From Pleurodeles waltl (lineage: Eukaryota; Chordata; Amphibia; Caudata; Salamandridae): a stretch of 64,000 nucleotides of DNA. The stretch is taken from assembly GCF_031143425.1 (NCBI RefSeq), contig NC_090446.1, positions 1,025,561,066 to 1,025,625,065 on the forward strand, in the 5' to 3' direction. The position numbers and the translations under genes are program-made. The notes beneath the pieces were generated by a model that was not told the origin of the DNA, did not search any database, and saw only the letters and a program-made list of their open reading frames with translations. Positions 25,101-39,365 of this stretch are shown here, piece after piece. Numbering within the stretch: position 1 is the first letter of the stretch; every line of letters starts with the position of its first letter.

Positions 25101-28100
25101 AGAAAGTTCTGGAATCTGAGAGGAGCTACAAATTTCCTTCCACCCAGTGTTCTCCCAAGTCTCCAGATACAAATGATACTTCACTTGTGTGGGTGGGCCT
25201 AGCGCCCGCGACAGGAAATGCCCCAAAACCCAACGAGGACACATCCCTTTTTTTGACAGAAAACAGAGGTGTTTTTTGCAAAGTTCCTGCCTGTAGGTTT
25301 TGGACTCTAGCTCAGCCGGCACCTAGGGAAACCTACCAAACCTGTGCATTTTGTAAAACTAGAGACATAGGGGAATCCAAGATGAGGTGACTTGTGGGGC
25401 TCTGACCAGGTTCTGTTACCCAGAATCCTTTGCAAACCTCAAAATGTGAGTAAAAAAAAAACACATTTTCGTTCCATTTCGGTGACAGAAAGTTCTGGAA
25501 TCTGAGAGGAGCCACAAATTTCCTTCCACCCAGCGTTCCCCTGAGTCTCCTGATAAAAATGATACCTCACTTGTGTGGGTAGGCCTAGCGCCAGCGACAG
25601 GAAATGCCCCAGAACACAACGAGGAGACATCCCATTTTTTGACAGAAAACAGAGGTGTTTTTTGCAAAGTGCCTACCTGTAGATTTTGGCCTCTAGCTCA
25701 GCCGGCACCTAGCGAAACCTACCAAACCTGTGCATTTTTCAAAACTAGAGACCTAGGGGAATCCAAGATGAGGTGACTTGTGGGGCTCTGACCAGGTTCT
25801 GTTACCCAGAATCCTTTGCAAACCTCAAATTGTGAGTAAAAAAAACAAATTTTCCTTACATTTCGGTGACAGAAAGTTCTGGAATCTGAGAGGAGCCACA
25901 AATTTCCTTCCACCCAGCGTTCACCCAAGTCTCCTGATAAGAATCATACCTCACTTGTGTGGGTAGGCCTAGCGCCCGCAACAGGAAATGCCCCAAAACA
26001 CAACGAGGACACATCCCATTTTTTGACAGAAAACAGAGGTGTTTTTTGCAAAGTGCCTACCTGTAGATTTTGGCCTCTAGCTCAGCCGGCACCTAGCGAA
26101 ACCTACCAAACCTGTGCATTTTTGAAAACTAGAGACCTAGGGGAATCCAAGATGGGGTGACTTGTGGGGCTCTGACCAGGTTCTGTTACCCAGAATCCTT
26201 TGCAAACCTCAAAATTTGGCTAAAAAAACACATTTTCCTCACATTTCGATGACAGAGAGTTCTGGAATCTGAGAGGAGCCACAAATTTCCTTCTACCCAG
26301 CGTTCCCCCAAGTCTCCCGATACAAATCATACCTCACTTGTGTGGGTAGGCCTAGCGCCCGCGGAAGGAATTACCCCAAAACACAACGTGGACACATCCC
26401 ATATTTTGACAGAAAACAGGTGTTTTTTGCAAAGTGCCTACCTGTAGATTTTGGCCTCTAGCTCAGCCGGCACCTAGTGAAACCTACCAAACCTGTGCAT
26501 TTTTGAAAACTAGAGACCTAGGGGAATCCAAGATGGGGTGGGTTGTGGGGCTCTGAACAGGTTTTGTTACCCAGAATCCTTTGCAAACCTCAGAATTTGG
26601 CTAAAAAAACACATTTTCCTCACATTTCGATGACAGAAAGTTCTGAAATCTGAGAGGAGCCACAAATGTCCTTCCACCCAGTGTTCCCCCAAGTCTCCTG
26701 ATACAAATGATACCACACTTGTGTGGGTGGGACTAGCGCCCGTGACAGGAAATGCCCCAAAACACAATGAGGACGCATCCCATTTTTTGACAGAAAACAG
26801 ATGTGTTTTTTGCAAAGTGCATACCTGTAGATTTTGGCCTCTAGCTCAGCCGCCACCTAGGGAAACCTACCAAACCTGTCCATTTTTTAAAACTAGAGAC
26901 CTAGGGGAATCCAAGATGGGGTGGGTTGTGGGGCTCTGACCAGGTTCTGTTACCCAGAATCCTTTGCAAACCTCAAAATTTGGCTAAAAAAACACATTTT
27001 CCTCACATTTCGGTGAAAGAAAGTTCTGGAATCTGAGAGGAGCCAAACATTTCCTTCCACCCAGCGTTCCCCCAAGTCTCCCGATAAAAATGGTACCTCA
27101 GTTGTGTGGGTGGGCCTAGCGCCTAGAACAGGTAATGCCCCAAAATACGACGTGGACACATCCCATATTTTGACGGAAAACAGAGGTGTTTTTTGCAAAG
27201 TGCCTACCTGTAGATTTTGGCCTCTAGCTCAGCCGGCACCTAGGGAGACCTACCAAACCTGTGCATTTTTTAAAACTAGAGACCTAGGGGAGTCCAAGAT
27301 GGGGTGGGTTGTGGGGCTCTGACCAGGTTGTGTTACCCAGAATCCTTTGCAAACCTCAAAATTTGGGTAAAAAAACAAATTTTCCTCACATTTCGGTGAC
27401 AGAAAGTTCTGGAATCTGAGAGGAGCCACAAATTTCCTTCCACCCAGCGTTCCCCCAAGTTTCCCGATACAACTGATACCTCACTTGTGTGGGTAGGCCT
27501 AGCGCCCGCGACAGGAAATGCCCCAAAACACAACGAGGTCACATCCCATTTTTTGACAGAAAACAGAGGTGTTTTTTGCAAAGTGCCTACCTGTAGATTT
27601 TGGCCTATAGCTCAGCACATACCTAGGGAAACCTACCAAACCTGTGCATTTTTTAAAACTAGAGACCGAGGGGAATCCAAGATGGACGGACTTGTGGGGC
27701 TCTGACCAGGTTCTGTTAGCCAGAATCCTTTGCAAACCTCAAAATTTGGCAAAAAAACCCACATTTTCCTCACATTTCGGTGACAGAAAGTTCTGGAATC
27801 TGAGAGGAGCCAAACATTTCCTTCCACCCAGCGTTCCCCCAAGTCTCCTGATAAAAATGATACCTCACTTGTGTGGGTAGGCCTAGCGCCAGTGACAGGA
27901 AATGCCCCAAAACACAACGTGGACATATCCCATTTTTGGACAGAAAACAGAGGTGTTTTTTGCAAAGTGCCTACCTGTAGATTTTGGCATCTAGCTCAGC
28001 CGGTATCTAGGGAAACCTACCAAACCTGTGCATTTTTGAAAACTAGAGACCTAGGGGAATCCAAGATGGGGTGACTTGTGGGGCTCTGACCAGGTTCTGT

Positions 28101-31100
28101 TACCCAGGATCCTTTGCAACCCTAAAATTTGGCTAAAAAAACAAATTTTCCTCACATTTCGGTTACAGAAAGTTCTGGAATCTGAGAGGAGCCACAAATT
28201 TCCTTCTACCCAGCATTCCCCCAAGTCTCCCGATACAAATGATACCTCACTTGTGTGGGTAGGCCCAGCGCCCGCGGAAAGAATTACCCAAAACATAATG
28301 TGGACACATCCCATATTTTGACAGAAAACAGAGGTGTTTTTTGCATAGTGCCTACCTGTAGATTTTGGCCTCTAGCTCAGCCGGCACCTAGGGAAACCTA
28401 CCAAACCTGTGCATTTTTTAAAACTAGAGACCTAGGGGAATCCAAGATGGGCTGGGTTGTGGGGCTCTGACCAGGTTCTGTTACCCAGAATCCTTTGCAA
28501 ACCTCACAATTTGGGTAAAAAAACACATTTTCCTCACATTTCGGTGACAGAAAGTTCTGGAATCTGAGAGGAGCCACAAATTTCCTTCCACCCAGCGTTC
28601 CCCCAAGTTTCCCGATACAAATGATCCCTCACTTTTGTGGGTAGGCCTAGCGCCCGCGACAGGAAATGCCCCAAAACACAACGAGGACACATCACATTTT
28701 TTGACAGAAAACAGAGGTGTTTTTTGCAAAGTGCCTACCTGTAGATTTTGGCCTCTAGCTCAGCCGGCACCTAGGGAAACCTACCAAACCTATGTATTTT
28801 TTAAAACTAGAGACCTAGGGAAATCCAAGATGAGGTGATTTGTGGGGCTCTGACCAGGTTCTGTTACCCAGAATCCTTTGCAAACCTCAAAATGTGACTA
28901 AAAAAAAAACATTTTCCTTACATTTCGGTGACAGAAAGTTCTGGAATCTGAGAGGAGCTACAAATTTCCTTCCACCCAGTGTTCTCCCAAGTCTCCAGAT
29001 ACAAATGATACTTCACTTGTGTGGGTGGGCCTAGCGCCCGCGACAGGAAATGCCCCAAAACACAACGAGGACAAATCCCTTTTTTTGACAGAAAACAGAG
29101 GTGTTTTTTGCAAAGTTCCTACCTGTAGGTTTTGGACTCTAGCTCAGCCGGCACCTAGGGAAACCTATCAAACCTGTGCATTTTGTAAAACTAGAGACCT
29201 AGGGGAATCCAAGATGAGGTGACTTGTGGGGCTCTGACCAGGTTCTGTTACCCAGAATCCTTTGCAAACCTCAAAATGTGAGTAAAAAAAAACACATTTT
29301 CGTTCCATTTCGGTGACAGAAAGTTCTGGAATCTGAGAGGAGCCAAACATTTCCTTCCACCCAGCGTTCCCCCAAGTCTCCCAATAAAAATGGTACCTCA
29401 GTTGTGTGGGTGGGCCTAGCGCCTAGAACAGGTAATGCCCCAAAATACGACGTGGACACATCCCATATTTTGACGGAAAACAGAGGTGTTTTTTGCAAAG
29501 TGCCTACCTGTAGATTTTGGCCTCCAGCTCAGCCGGCACCTAGGGAGACCTACCAAACCTGTGCATTTTTTAAAACTAGAGACCTAGGGGAATCCAAGAT
29601 GGGGTGACTTGTGGGGCTCTGACCAGGTTCTGTTACCCAGAATCCTTTGCAAACCTCAAATTGTGAGTAAAAAAAACACATTTTCCTTACATTTCGGTGA
29701 CAGAAAGTTCTGGAATCTGAGAGGAGCCACAAATTTCCTTCCACCCAGCGTTCACCCAAGTCTCCTGATAAGAATCATACCTCACTTGTGTGGGTAGGCC
29801 TAGCGCCCGCAACAGGAAATGCCCCAAAACACAACGAGGACACATCCCATTTTTTGACAGAAAACAGAGGTGTTTTTTGCAAAGTGCCTACCTGTAGATT
29901 TTGGCCTCTAGCTCAGCCGGCACCTAGGGAGACCTACCAAACCTGTGCATTTTTTAAAACTAGAGACCTAGGGGAGTCCAAGATGGGGTGGGTTGTGGGG
30001 CTCTGACCAGGTTGTGTTATCCAGAATCCTTTGCAAACCTCAAAATTTGGGTAAAAAAACACATTTTCCTCACATTTCGGTGACAGAAAGTTCTGGAATC
30101 TGAGAGGAGCCACAAATTTCCTTCCACCCAGCGTTCCCCCAAGTTTCCCGATACAACTGATACCTCACTTGTGTGGGTAGGCCTAGCGCCCGCGACAGGA
30201 AATGCCCCAAAACACAACGAGGTCACATCCCATTTTTTGACAGAAAACAGAGGTGTTTTTTGCAAAGTGCCTACCTGTAGATTTTGGCCTATAGCTCAGC
30301 ACATACCTAGGGAAACCTACCAAACCTGTGCATTTTTTAAAACTAGAGACCGAGGGGAATCCAAGATTGGCGGACTTGTGGGGCTCTGACCAGGTTCTGT
30401 TAGCCAGAATCCTTTGCAAACCTCAAAATTTGGCAAAAAAAACAAATTTTCCTCACATTTCGGTGACAGAAAGTTCTGGAATCTGAGAGAAGCCAAACAT
30501 TTCCTTCCACCCAGCGTTCCCCCAAGTCTCCTGATAAAAATGATACCTCACTTGTGTGGGTAGGCCTAGCGCCAGCGACAGGAAATGCCCCAAAACACAA
30601 CGTGGACATATCCCATTTTTGGACAGAAAACAGAGGTGTTTTTTGCAAAGTGCCTACCTGTAGATTTTGGCCTCTAGCTCACCCGGCACCTAGGGAGACC
30701 TACCAAACCTGTGCATTTTTTAAAACTAGAGACCTAGGGGAATCCAAGATGGGGTGGGTTGTGGGGCTCTGACCAGGTTTTGTTACCCAGAATCCTTTGC
30801 AAACCTCAGAATTTGGCTAAAAAAACACATTTTCCTCACATTTTGATGACAGAAAGTTCTGAAATCTGAGACGAGCAACAAATGTCCTTCCACCCAGTGT
30901 TCCCCCAAGTCTCCTGATACAAATGATACCACACTTGTGTGGGTGGGATTAGCGCCCGCAACAGGAAATGCCCCAAAACACAATGAGGACGCATCCCATT
31001 TTTTGACAGAAAACAGATGTGTTTTTTGCAAAGTGCATACCTGTAGATTTTGGCCTCTAGCTCAGCCGCCACCTAGGGAAACCCACCAAACCTGTCCATT

Positions 31101-32851
31101 TTTTAAAACTAGAGACCTAGGGGAATCCAAGATGGGGTGGGTTGTCGGGCTCTGACCAGGTTCTGTTACCCAGAATCCTTTGCAAACCTCAAAATTTGGC
31201 TAAAAAAACACATTTTCCTCACATTTCGGTGACAGAAAGTTCTGGAATCTGAGAGGAGCCACAAATTTCCTTCCACCCAGCGTTCCCCCAAGTTTCCCGA
31301 TACAACTGATACCTCACTTGTGTGGGTAGGCCTAGCGCCCGCGACAGGAAATGCCCCAAAACACAACGAGGTCACATCTCATTTTTTGACAGAAAACAGA
31401 GGTGTTTTTTGCAAAGTGCCTACCTGTAGATTTTGGCCTATAGCTCAGCACATACCTAGGGAAACCTACCAAACCTGTGCATTTTTTAAAACTAGAGACC
31501 GAGGGGAATCCAAGATGGGCGGACTTGTGGGGCTCTGACCAGGTTCTGTTAGCCAGAATCCTTTGCAAACCTCAAAATTTGGCAAAAAAAACAAATTTTC
31601 CTCACATTTCGGTGACAGAAAGTTCTGGAATCTGAGAGGAACCAAACATTTCCTTCCACCCAGCGTTCCCCCAAGTCTCCTGATAAAAATGATACCTCAC
31701 TTGTGTGGGTAGGCCTAGCGCCAGCGACAGGAAATGCCCCAAAACACAACGTGGACATATCCCATTTTTGGACAGAAAACAGAGGTGTTTTTTGCAAAGT
31801 GCCTACCTGTAGATTTTGGCCTCTAGCTCACCCGGCACCTAGGGAGACCTACCAAACCTGTGCATTTTTGAAAACTAGAGACCTAGGGGAATCCAAGATG
31901 GGGTGGGTTGTGGGGCTCTGACCAGGTTTTGTTACCCAGAATCCTTTGCAAACCTCAGAATTTGGCTAAAAAAACACATTTTCCTCACATTTTGATGACA
32001 GAAAGTTCTGAAATCTGAGACGAGCAACAAATGTCCTTCCACCCAGTGTTCCCCCAAGTCTCCTGATACAAATGATACCACACTTGTGTGGGTGGGATTA
32101 GCGCCCGCAACAGGAAATGCCCCAAAACACAATGAGGACGCATCCCATTTTTTGACAGAAAACAGATGTGTTTTTTGCAAAGTGCATACCTGTAGATTTT
32201 GGCCTCTAGCTCAGCCGCCACCTAGGGAAACCCACCAAACCTGTCCATTTTTTAAAACTAGAGACCTAGGGGAATCCAAGATGGGGTGGGTTGTCGGGCT
32301 CTGACCAGGTTCTGTTACCCAGAATCCTTTGCAAACCTCAAAATTTGGCTAAAAAAACACATTTTCCTCACATTTCGGTGACAGAAAGTTCTGGAATCTG
32401 AGAGGAGCCACAAATTTCCTTTCACCCAGCGTTCCCCCAAGTTTCCCGATACAAATGATATCTCACTTGTGTGTGTAGGTCTAGCGCCTGCGACAGGAAA
32501 TGCCCCAAAACACAACGAGGACACATCCCATTTTTTGACAGAAAACAGAGGTGTTTTTTGCAAAGTGCCTACCTGTAGATTTTGGCCTCTAGCTCAGCCG
32601 GCACCTAGGGAAATCTACCAAACCTGTGTATTTTTGAAAACTAAAGACCTAGGGGAATCCAAGATGAGGTGACTTGTGGGGCTCTGACCAGGTTCTGTTA
32701 CCCAGAATCCTTTGTAAACCTCAAAATTGGGCTAAAAAAACTCATTTTCCTCAAATTTCGGTAAAAGAAAGTTCTGGAATCTGAGAGGAGCCAAACATTT
32801 CCTTCCACCCAGCGTTCCCCCAAGTCTCCCAATAAAAATGGTACCTCAGTT
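22123..32851 (+). repeat. Large HOR copy 1 (28 monomers, 10,729 bp)
   Basis: Starts at an A/C hybrid monomer (22123) and ends before the matching C at 32852. Type order: C-B-E-A-C-F-D-(I/K)-G-H-J, then B-E-C-F-D-I-K-G-(H/C)-J, then F-D-E-F-D-E-A. It thus contains two nested cassettes of 10-11 monomers plus a tail. The unit at 24803 is a fusion of I and K: relative to copy 2 one monomer is missing, shifting the offset from 11,111 to 11,494 bp. The F-D-E triplet is locally doubled. Confidence 0.85.
30171..32468 (+). repeat. Tandem duplication of a 3-monomer F-D-E block (1,149 bp x 2)
   Basis: F-D-E at 30171, 30554 and 30937 is repeated at 31320, 31703 and 32086, with corresponding points exactly 1,149 bp apart. 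Both copies share the private gagacgagcaacaaatg (about 30869 and 32018), which reads gagccacaaatg in related copies. The equivalent places in the next two large HOR copies (about 41281 and 48177) contain a single F-D-E. The doubling is therefore private to HOR copy 1. Confidence 0.92.
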
Positions 32852-34964
32852 GTGTGGGTGGGCCTAGCGCCTAGAACAGGTAATGCCCCAAAATACGACG
32901 TGGACACATCCCATATTTTGACGGAAAACAGAGGTGTTTTTTGCAAAGTGCCTACCTGTAGATTTTGGCCTCTAGCTCAGCCGGCACCTAGGGAGACCTA
33001 CCAAACCTGTGCATTTTTTAAAACTAGAGACCTAGGGGAGTCCAAGATGGGATGGGTTGTGGGGCTCTGACCAGGTTCTGTTACCCAGAATCATTTGCAA
33101 ACCTCAAAATTTGGTTAAAAAAACACATTTTCCTCACATTTCGATGACAGAGAGTTCTGGAATCTGAGAGGAGCCACAAATTTCCTTCTACCCAGCGTTC
33201 CCTCAAGTCTCCCGATACAAATCATACCTCACTTGTGTGGGTAGGCCTAGCGCCCGCGGAAGGAATTACCCCAAAACACAACGTGGACACATCCCATATT
33301 TTGACAGAAAACAGAGGTGTTTTTTGCAAAGTGTCTACCTGTAGATTTTGGCCTCTAGCTCAGCCGGCACCTAGGGAAACCTACCAAACCTGTGCATTTT
33401 TTAAAACTAGAGACCTAGGGGAATCCAAGATGGGGTGGGTTGTGGGGCACTGACCAGGTTTTGTTACCCAGAATCCTTTGCAAACCTCAGAATTTGGCTA
33501 AAAAAACACATTTTCCTCACATTTCGATGACAGAAAGTTCTGAAATCTGAGAGGAGCCACAAATGTCCTTCTACCCAGTGTACCCCCAAGTCTCCTGATA
33601 CAAATGATACCACACTTGTGTGGGTGGGACTAGCGCCCGCGACAGGAAATGCCCCAAAACACAATGAGGACGCATCCCATTTTTTGACAGAAAACAGATG
33701 TGTTTTTTGCAAAGTGCATACCTGTAGATTTTGGCCTCTAGCTCAGCCGCCATCTAGGGAAACCTACCAAACCTGTCCATTTTTTAAAACTAGAGAACTA
33801 GGGGAATCCAAGATGGGGTGGGTTGTGGGGCTCTGACCAGGTTCTGTTACCCAGAATCCTTTGCAAACCTCAAAATTTGGCTAAAAAAACACATTTTCCT
33901 CACATTTCGGTGACAGAAAGTTCTGGAATCTGAGAGGAGCCACAAATTTCCTTTCACCCAGCGTTCCCCCAAGTTTCCTGATACAAATGATATCTCACTT
34001 GTGTGGGTAGGTCTAGCGCCCGCGACAGGAAATGCCCCAAAACACAACGAGGACACATCCCATTTTTGACAGAAAACAGAGGTGTTTTTTGCAAAGTGAA
34101 TACCTGTAGATTTTGGCCTCTAGCTCAGCCGGCACCTAGGGAAACCTACCAAACCTGTGTATTTTTGAAAACTAGAGACCGAGGGGAATCCAAGATGGGC
34201 GGACTTGTGGGGCTCTGACCAGGTTCTGTTAGCCAGAATCCTTTGCAAACCTCAAAATTGGGCTAAAAAAACACATTTTCCTCACATTTCGGTAAAAGAA
34301 AGTTCTGGAATCTGAGAGGAGCCAAACATTTCCTTCCACCCAGCGTTCCCCCAAGTCTCCCGATAAAAATGGTACCTCAGTTGTGTGGGTGGGCTTAGCG
34401 CCTAGAACAGGTAATGCCCCAAAATACGACGTGGACACATCCCATATTTTGACGGAAAACAGAGGTGTTTTTTGCAAAGTGCCTACCTGTAGATTTTGGC
34501 CTCTAGCTCAGCCGGCACCTAGGGAGACCTACCAAACCTGTGCATTTTTTAAAACTAGAGACCTAGGGGAGTCCAAGATGGGGTGGGTTGTGGGGCTCTG
34601 ACCAGGTTGTGTTACCCAGAATCCTTTGCAAACCTCAAAATTTGGGTAAAAAAACACATTTTCCTCACATTTCGGTGACAGAAAGTTCTGGAATCTGAGA
34701 GGAGCCACAAATTTCCTTCCACCCAGCGTTCCCCCAAGTTTCCGATACAACTGATACCTCACTTGTGTGGGTAGGCCTAGCGCCCGCGACAGGAAATGCC
34801 CCAAAACACAACGAGGTCACATCACATTTTTTGACAGAAAACAGAGGTGTTTTTTGCAAAGTGCCTACCTGTAGATTTTGGCCTATAGCTCAGCACATAC
34901 CTAGGGAAACCAACCAAACCTGTGCATTTTTTAAAACTAGAGACCGAGGGGAATCCAAGATGGC

Positions 34965-35350
34965 GGACTTGTGGGGCTCTGACCAGGTTCTGTTAGCCAG
35001 AATCCTTTGCAAACCTCAAAATTTGGCCAAAAAAAACAAATTTTACTCACATTTCGGTGACAGAAAGTTCTGGAATCTGAGAGGAGCCAAACATTTCCTT
35101 CCACCCAGCGTTCCCCCAAGTTTCCCAATACAAATGATACCTCACTTGTGTGGGTAGGTCTTGTGCCCGCGACAGGAAATGCCCCAAAAAACAACGAGGA
35201 CACATCCCATTTTTTGACAGAAAACAGAGGTGTTTTTTGCAAAGTGCCTACCTGTAGATTTTGGCCTATAGCTCAGCACATACCTAGGGAAACCTACCAA
35301 ACCTGTGCATTTTTTAAAACTAGAGACCGAGGGGAATCCAAGATGGGCGG
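34965..35350 (+). repeat. Extra F-like monomer (local duplication) in HOR copy 2
   Basis: The flank ccaaaaaaaacaaattttactcac occurs twice in a row, around 35027 and 35410, and each time follows an F-type second half (gaccgagg, gttagccag). The added unit at 35148 carries a mixed body with tcttgtgcccgcg and aaaaaacaacgaggac. HOR copies 1 and 3 have one F here. A 1-bp loss at about 34962 (gatggcggac for gatgggcggac) marks the first unit. Confidence 0.85.
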
Positions 35351-38300
35351 ACTTGTGGGGCTCTGACCAGGTTCTGTTAGCCAGAATCCTTTGCAAACCT
35401 CAAAATTTGGCCAAAAAAAACAAATTTTACTCACATTTCGGTGACAGAAAGTTCTGGAATCTGAGAGGAGCCAAACATTTCCTTCCACCCAGCGTTCCCC
35501 CAAGTCTCCTGATAAAAATGATACCTCACTTGTGTGGGTAGGCCTAGCGCCAGCGACAGGAAATGCCCCAAAACACAACGTGGACATATCCCATTTTTGG
35601 ACAGAAAACAGAGGTGTTTTTTGCAAAGTGCCTACCTGTAGATTTTGGCCTCTAGCTCAGCCGGTATCTAGGGAAACCTACCAAACCTGTGCATTTTTTA
35701 AAACTAGAGACCTAGGGGAATCCAAGATGGGGTGACTTGTGGGGCTCTGACCAGGTTCTGTTACCCAGGATCCTTTGCAACCCTAAAATTTGGCTAAAAA
35801 AACATATTTTCCTCACATTTCGGTGACAGAAAGTTCTGGAATCTGAGAGGAGCCACAAATGTCCTTCTACCCAGCATTCCCCCAAGTCTCCCGATACAAA
35901 TGATACCTCACTTGTGTGGGTAGGCCCAGCGCCCGCGAAAAGAATTACCCCAAAACACAATGTGGACACATCCCATATTTTGACAGAAAACAGAGGTGTT
36001 TTTTGCATAGTGCCTACCTGTAGATTTTGGCCTCTAGCTCAGCCGGCACCTAGGGAAACCTACCAAACCTGTGCATTTTTTAAAACTAGAGACCTAGGGG
36101 AATCCAAGATGGGCTGGGTTGTGGGGCTCTGACCAGGTTCTGTTACCCAGAATCCTTTGCAAACCTCACAATTTGGGTAAAAAAACACATTTTCCTCACA
36201 TTTCGGTGACAGAAAGTTCTGGAATCTGAGAGGAGCCACAAATTTCCTTCCACCCAGCATTCCCCCAAGTTTCCCGATACAAATGATCCCTCACTTTTGT
36301 GGGTAGGCCTAGCGCCCGCGACAGGAAATGCCCCAAAACACAACGAGGACACATCCCATTTTTTGACAGAAAACAGAGGTGTTTTTTGCAAAGTGCCTAC
36401 CTGTAGATTTTGGCCTCTAGCTCAGCCGGCACCTAGGGAAACCTACCAAACCTGTGTATTTTTTAAAACTAGAGACCTAGGGAAATCCAAGATGAGGTGA
36501 TTTGTGGGGCTCTGACCAGGTTCTGTTACCCAGAATCCTTTGCAAACCTCAAAATGTGACTAAAAAAAAAACATTTTCCTTACATTTCGGTGACAGAAAG
36601 TTCTGGAATCTGAGAGGAGCTACAAATTTCCTTCCACCCAGTGTTCTCCCAAGTCTCCAGATACAAATGATACTTCACTTGTGTGGGTGGGCCTAGCGCC
36701 CGCGACAGGAAATGCCCCAAAACCCAACGAGGACACATCCCTTTTTTTGACAGAAAACAGAGGTGTTTTTTGCAAAGTTCCTGCCTGTAGGTTTTGGACT
36801 CTAGCTCAGCCGGCACCTAGGGAAACCTACCAAACCTGTGCATTTTGTAAAACTAGAGACATAGGGGAATCCAAGATGAGGTGACTTGTGGGGCTCTGAC
36901 CATGTTCTGTTACCCAGAATCCTTTGCAAACCTCAAAATGTGAGTAAAAAAAAACACATTTTCGTTCCATTTCGGTGACAGAAAGTTATGGAATCTGAGA
37001 GGAGCCACAAATTTCCATCCACCCAGCGTTCCCCTGAGTCTCCTGATAAAAATGATACCTCACTTGTGTGGGTAGGCCTAGCGCCAGCGACAGGAAATGC
37101 CCCAGAACACAACGAGGAGACATCCCATTTTTTTACAGAAAACAGAGGTGTTTTTTGCAAAGTGCCTACCTGTAGATTTTGGCCTCTAGCTCATCCGGCA
37201 CCTAGCGAAACCTACCAAACCTGTGCATTTTTCAAAACTAGAGACCTAGGGGAATCCAAGATGAGGTGACTTGTGGGGCTCTGACCAGGTTCTGTTACCC
37301 AGAATCCTTTGCAAACCTCAAATTGTGAGTAAACAAAACACATTTTCCTTACATTTCGGTGACAGAAAGTTCTGGAATCTGAGAGGAGCCACAAATTTCC
37401 TTCCACCCAGCGTTCACCCAAGTCTCCTGATAAGAATCATACCTCACTTGTGTGGGTAGGCCTAGCGCCCGCAACAGGAAATGCCCCAAAACACAACGAG
37501 GACACATCCCATTTTTTGACAGAAAACAGAGGTGTTTTTTGCAAAGTGCCTACCTGTAGATTTTGGCCTCTAGCTCAGCCGGCACCTAGCGAAACCTACC
37601 AAACCTGTGCATTTTTGAAAACTAGAGACCTAGGGGAATCCAAGATGGGGTGACTTGTGGGGCTCTGACCAGGTTCTGTTACCCAGAATCCTTTGCAAAC
37701 CTCAAAATTTGGCTAAAAAAACACATTTTCCTCACATTTCGATGACAGAGAGTTCTGGAATCTGAGAGGAGACACAAATTTCCTTCTACCCAGCGTTCCC
37801 CCAAGTCTCCCGATACAAATCATACCTCACTTGTGTGGGTAGGCCTAGCGCCCGCGGAAGGAATTACCCCAAAACACAACGTGGACACATCCCATATTTT
37901 GACAGAAAACAGGTGTTTTTTGCAAAGTGCCTACCTGTAGATTTTGGCCTCTAGCTCAGCCGGCACCTAGGGAAACCTACCAAACCTGTGCATTTTTTAA
38001 AGCTAGAGACCTAGGGGAATCCAAGATGGGGTGGGTTGTGGGGCTCTGACCAGGTTTTGTTACCCAGAATCCTTTGCAAACCTCAGAATTTGGTTAAAAA
38101 ACACATTTTCCTCACATTTCGATGACAGAAAGTTCTGAAATCAGAGAGGAACCACAAATGTCCTTCCACCCAGTGTTCCCCCAAGTCTCCTGATACAAAT
38201 GATACCACACTTGTGTGGGTGGGACTAGCGCCCGCGACAGGAAATGCCCCAAAACACAATGAGGACGCATCCCATTTTTTGACAGAAAACAGATGTGTTT

Positions 38301-39224
38301 TTTGCAAAGTGCATACCTGTAGATTTTGGCCTCTAGCTCAGCCGCCACCTAGGGAAACCTACCAAACCTGTCCATTTTTTAAAACTAGAGACCTAGGGGA
38401 ATCCAAGATGGGGTGGGTTGTGGGGCTCTGACCAGGTTCTGTTACCCAGAATCCTTTGCAAACCTCAAAATTTGGCTAAAAAAACACATTTTCCTCACAT
38501 TTCGGTGAAAGAAAGTTCTGGAATCTGAGAGGAGCCAGACATTTCCTTCCACCCAGCGTTCCCCCAAGTCTCCCGATAAAAATGGTACCTCAGTTGTGTG
38601 GGTGGGCCTAGCGCCTAGAACAGGTAATGCCCCAAAATACGACGTGGACACATCCCATATTTTGACGGAAAACAGAGGTGTTTTTTGCAAAGTGCCTACC
38701 TGTAGATTTTGGCCTCTAGCTCAGCCGGCACCTAGGGAGACCTACCAAACCTGTGCATTTTTTAAAACTAGAGACCTAGGGGAGTCCAAGATGGGGTGGG
38801 TTGTGGGGCTCTGACCAGGTTGTGTTACCCAGAATCCTTTGCAAACCTCAAAATTTGGGTAAAAAAACAAATTTTCCTCACATTTCGGTGACAGAAAGTT
38901 CTGGAATCTGAGAGGAGCCACAAATTTCCTTCCACCCAGCGTTCCCCCAAGTTTCCCGATACAACTGATACCTCACTTGTGTGGGTAGGCCTAGCGCCCG
39001 CGACAGGAAATGCCCCAAAACACAACGAGGTCACATCCCATTTTTTGACAGAAAACAGAGGTGTTTTTTGCAAAGTGCCTACCTGTAGATTTTGGCCTAT
39101 AGCTCAGCACATACCTAGGGAAACCTACCAAACCTGTGCATTTTTTAAAACTAGAGACCGAGGGGAATCCAAGATGGGCGGACTTGTGGGGCTCTGACCA
39201 GGTTCTGTTAGCCAGAATCCTTTG

Positions 39225-39365
39225 CAAACCTCAAAATTTGGCAAAAAAAACCACATTTTCCTCACATTTCGGTGACAGAAAGTTCTGGAATCTGAGAGGA
39301 GCCACAAATTTCCTTCTACCCAGCATTCCCCCAAGTCTCCCGATACAAATGATACCTCACTTGTG
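39225..39365 (+). repeat. Junction deleting one D monomer in HOR copy 2
   Basis: After the F monomer (38979) the sequence begins like the flank of D (ggcaaaaaaaaccacattttcc) but switches to the flank of I (ccacaaatttccttctacccagcattcccc). In copy 1 the same interval (27720-28253) contains a complete D monomer. The offset between copies falls from 11,492 to 11,110 bp here. One BamHI-type ggatcc marker expected before the I monomer is also lost. Confidence 0.85.

Noticed and set aside
34765..35157. Longer 130-codon open frame
   Set aside because: It is produced by a 1-bp deletion near 34962 that joins two frames of neighbouring monomers. No other HOR copy has it.
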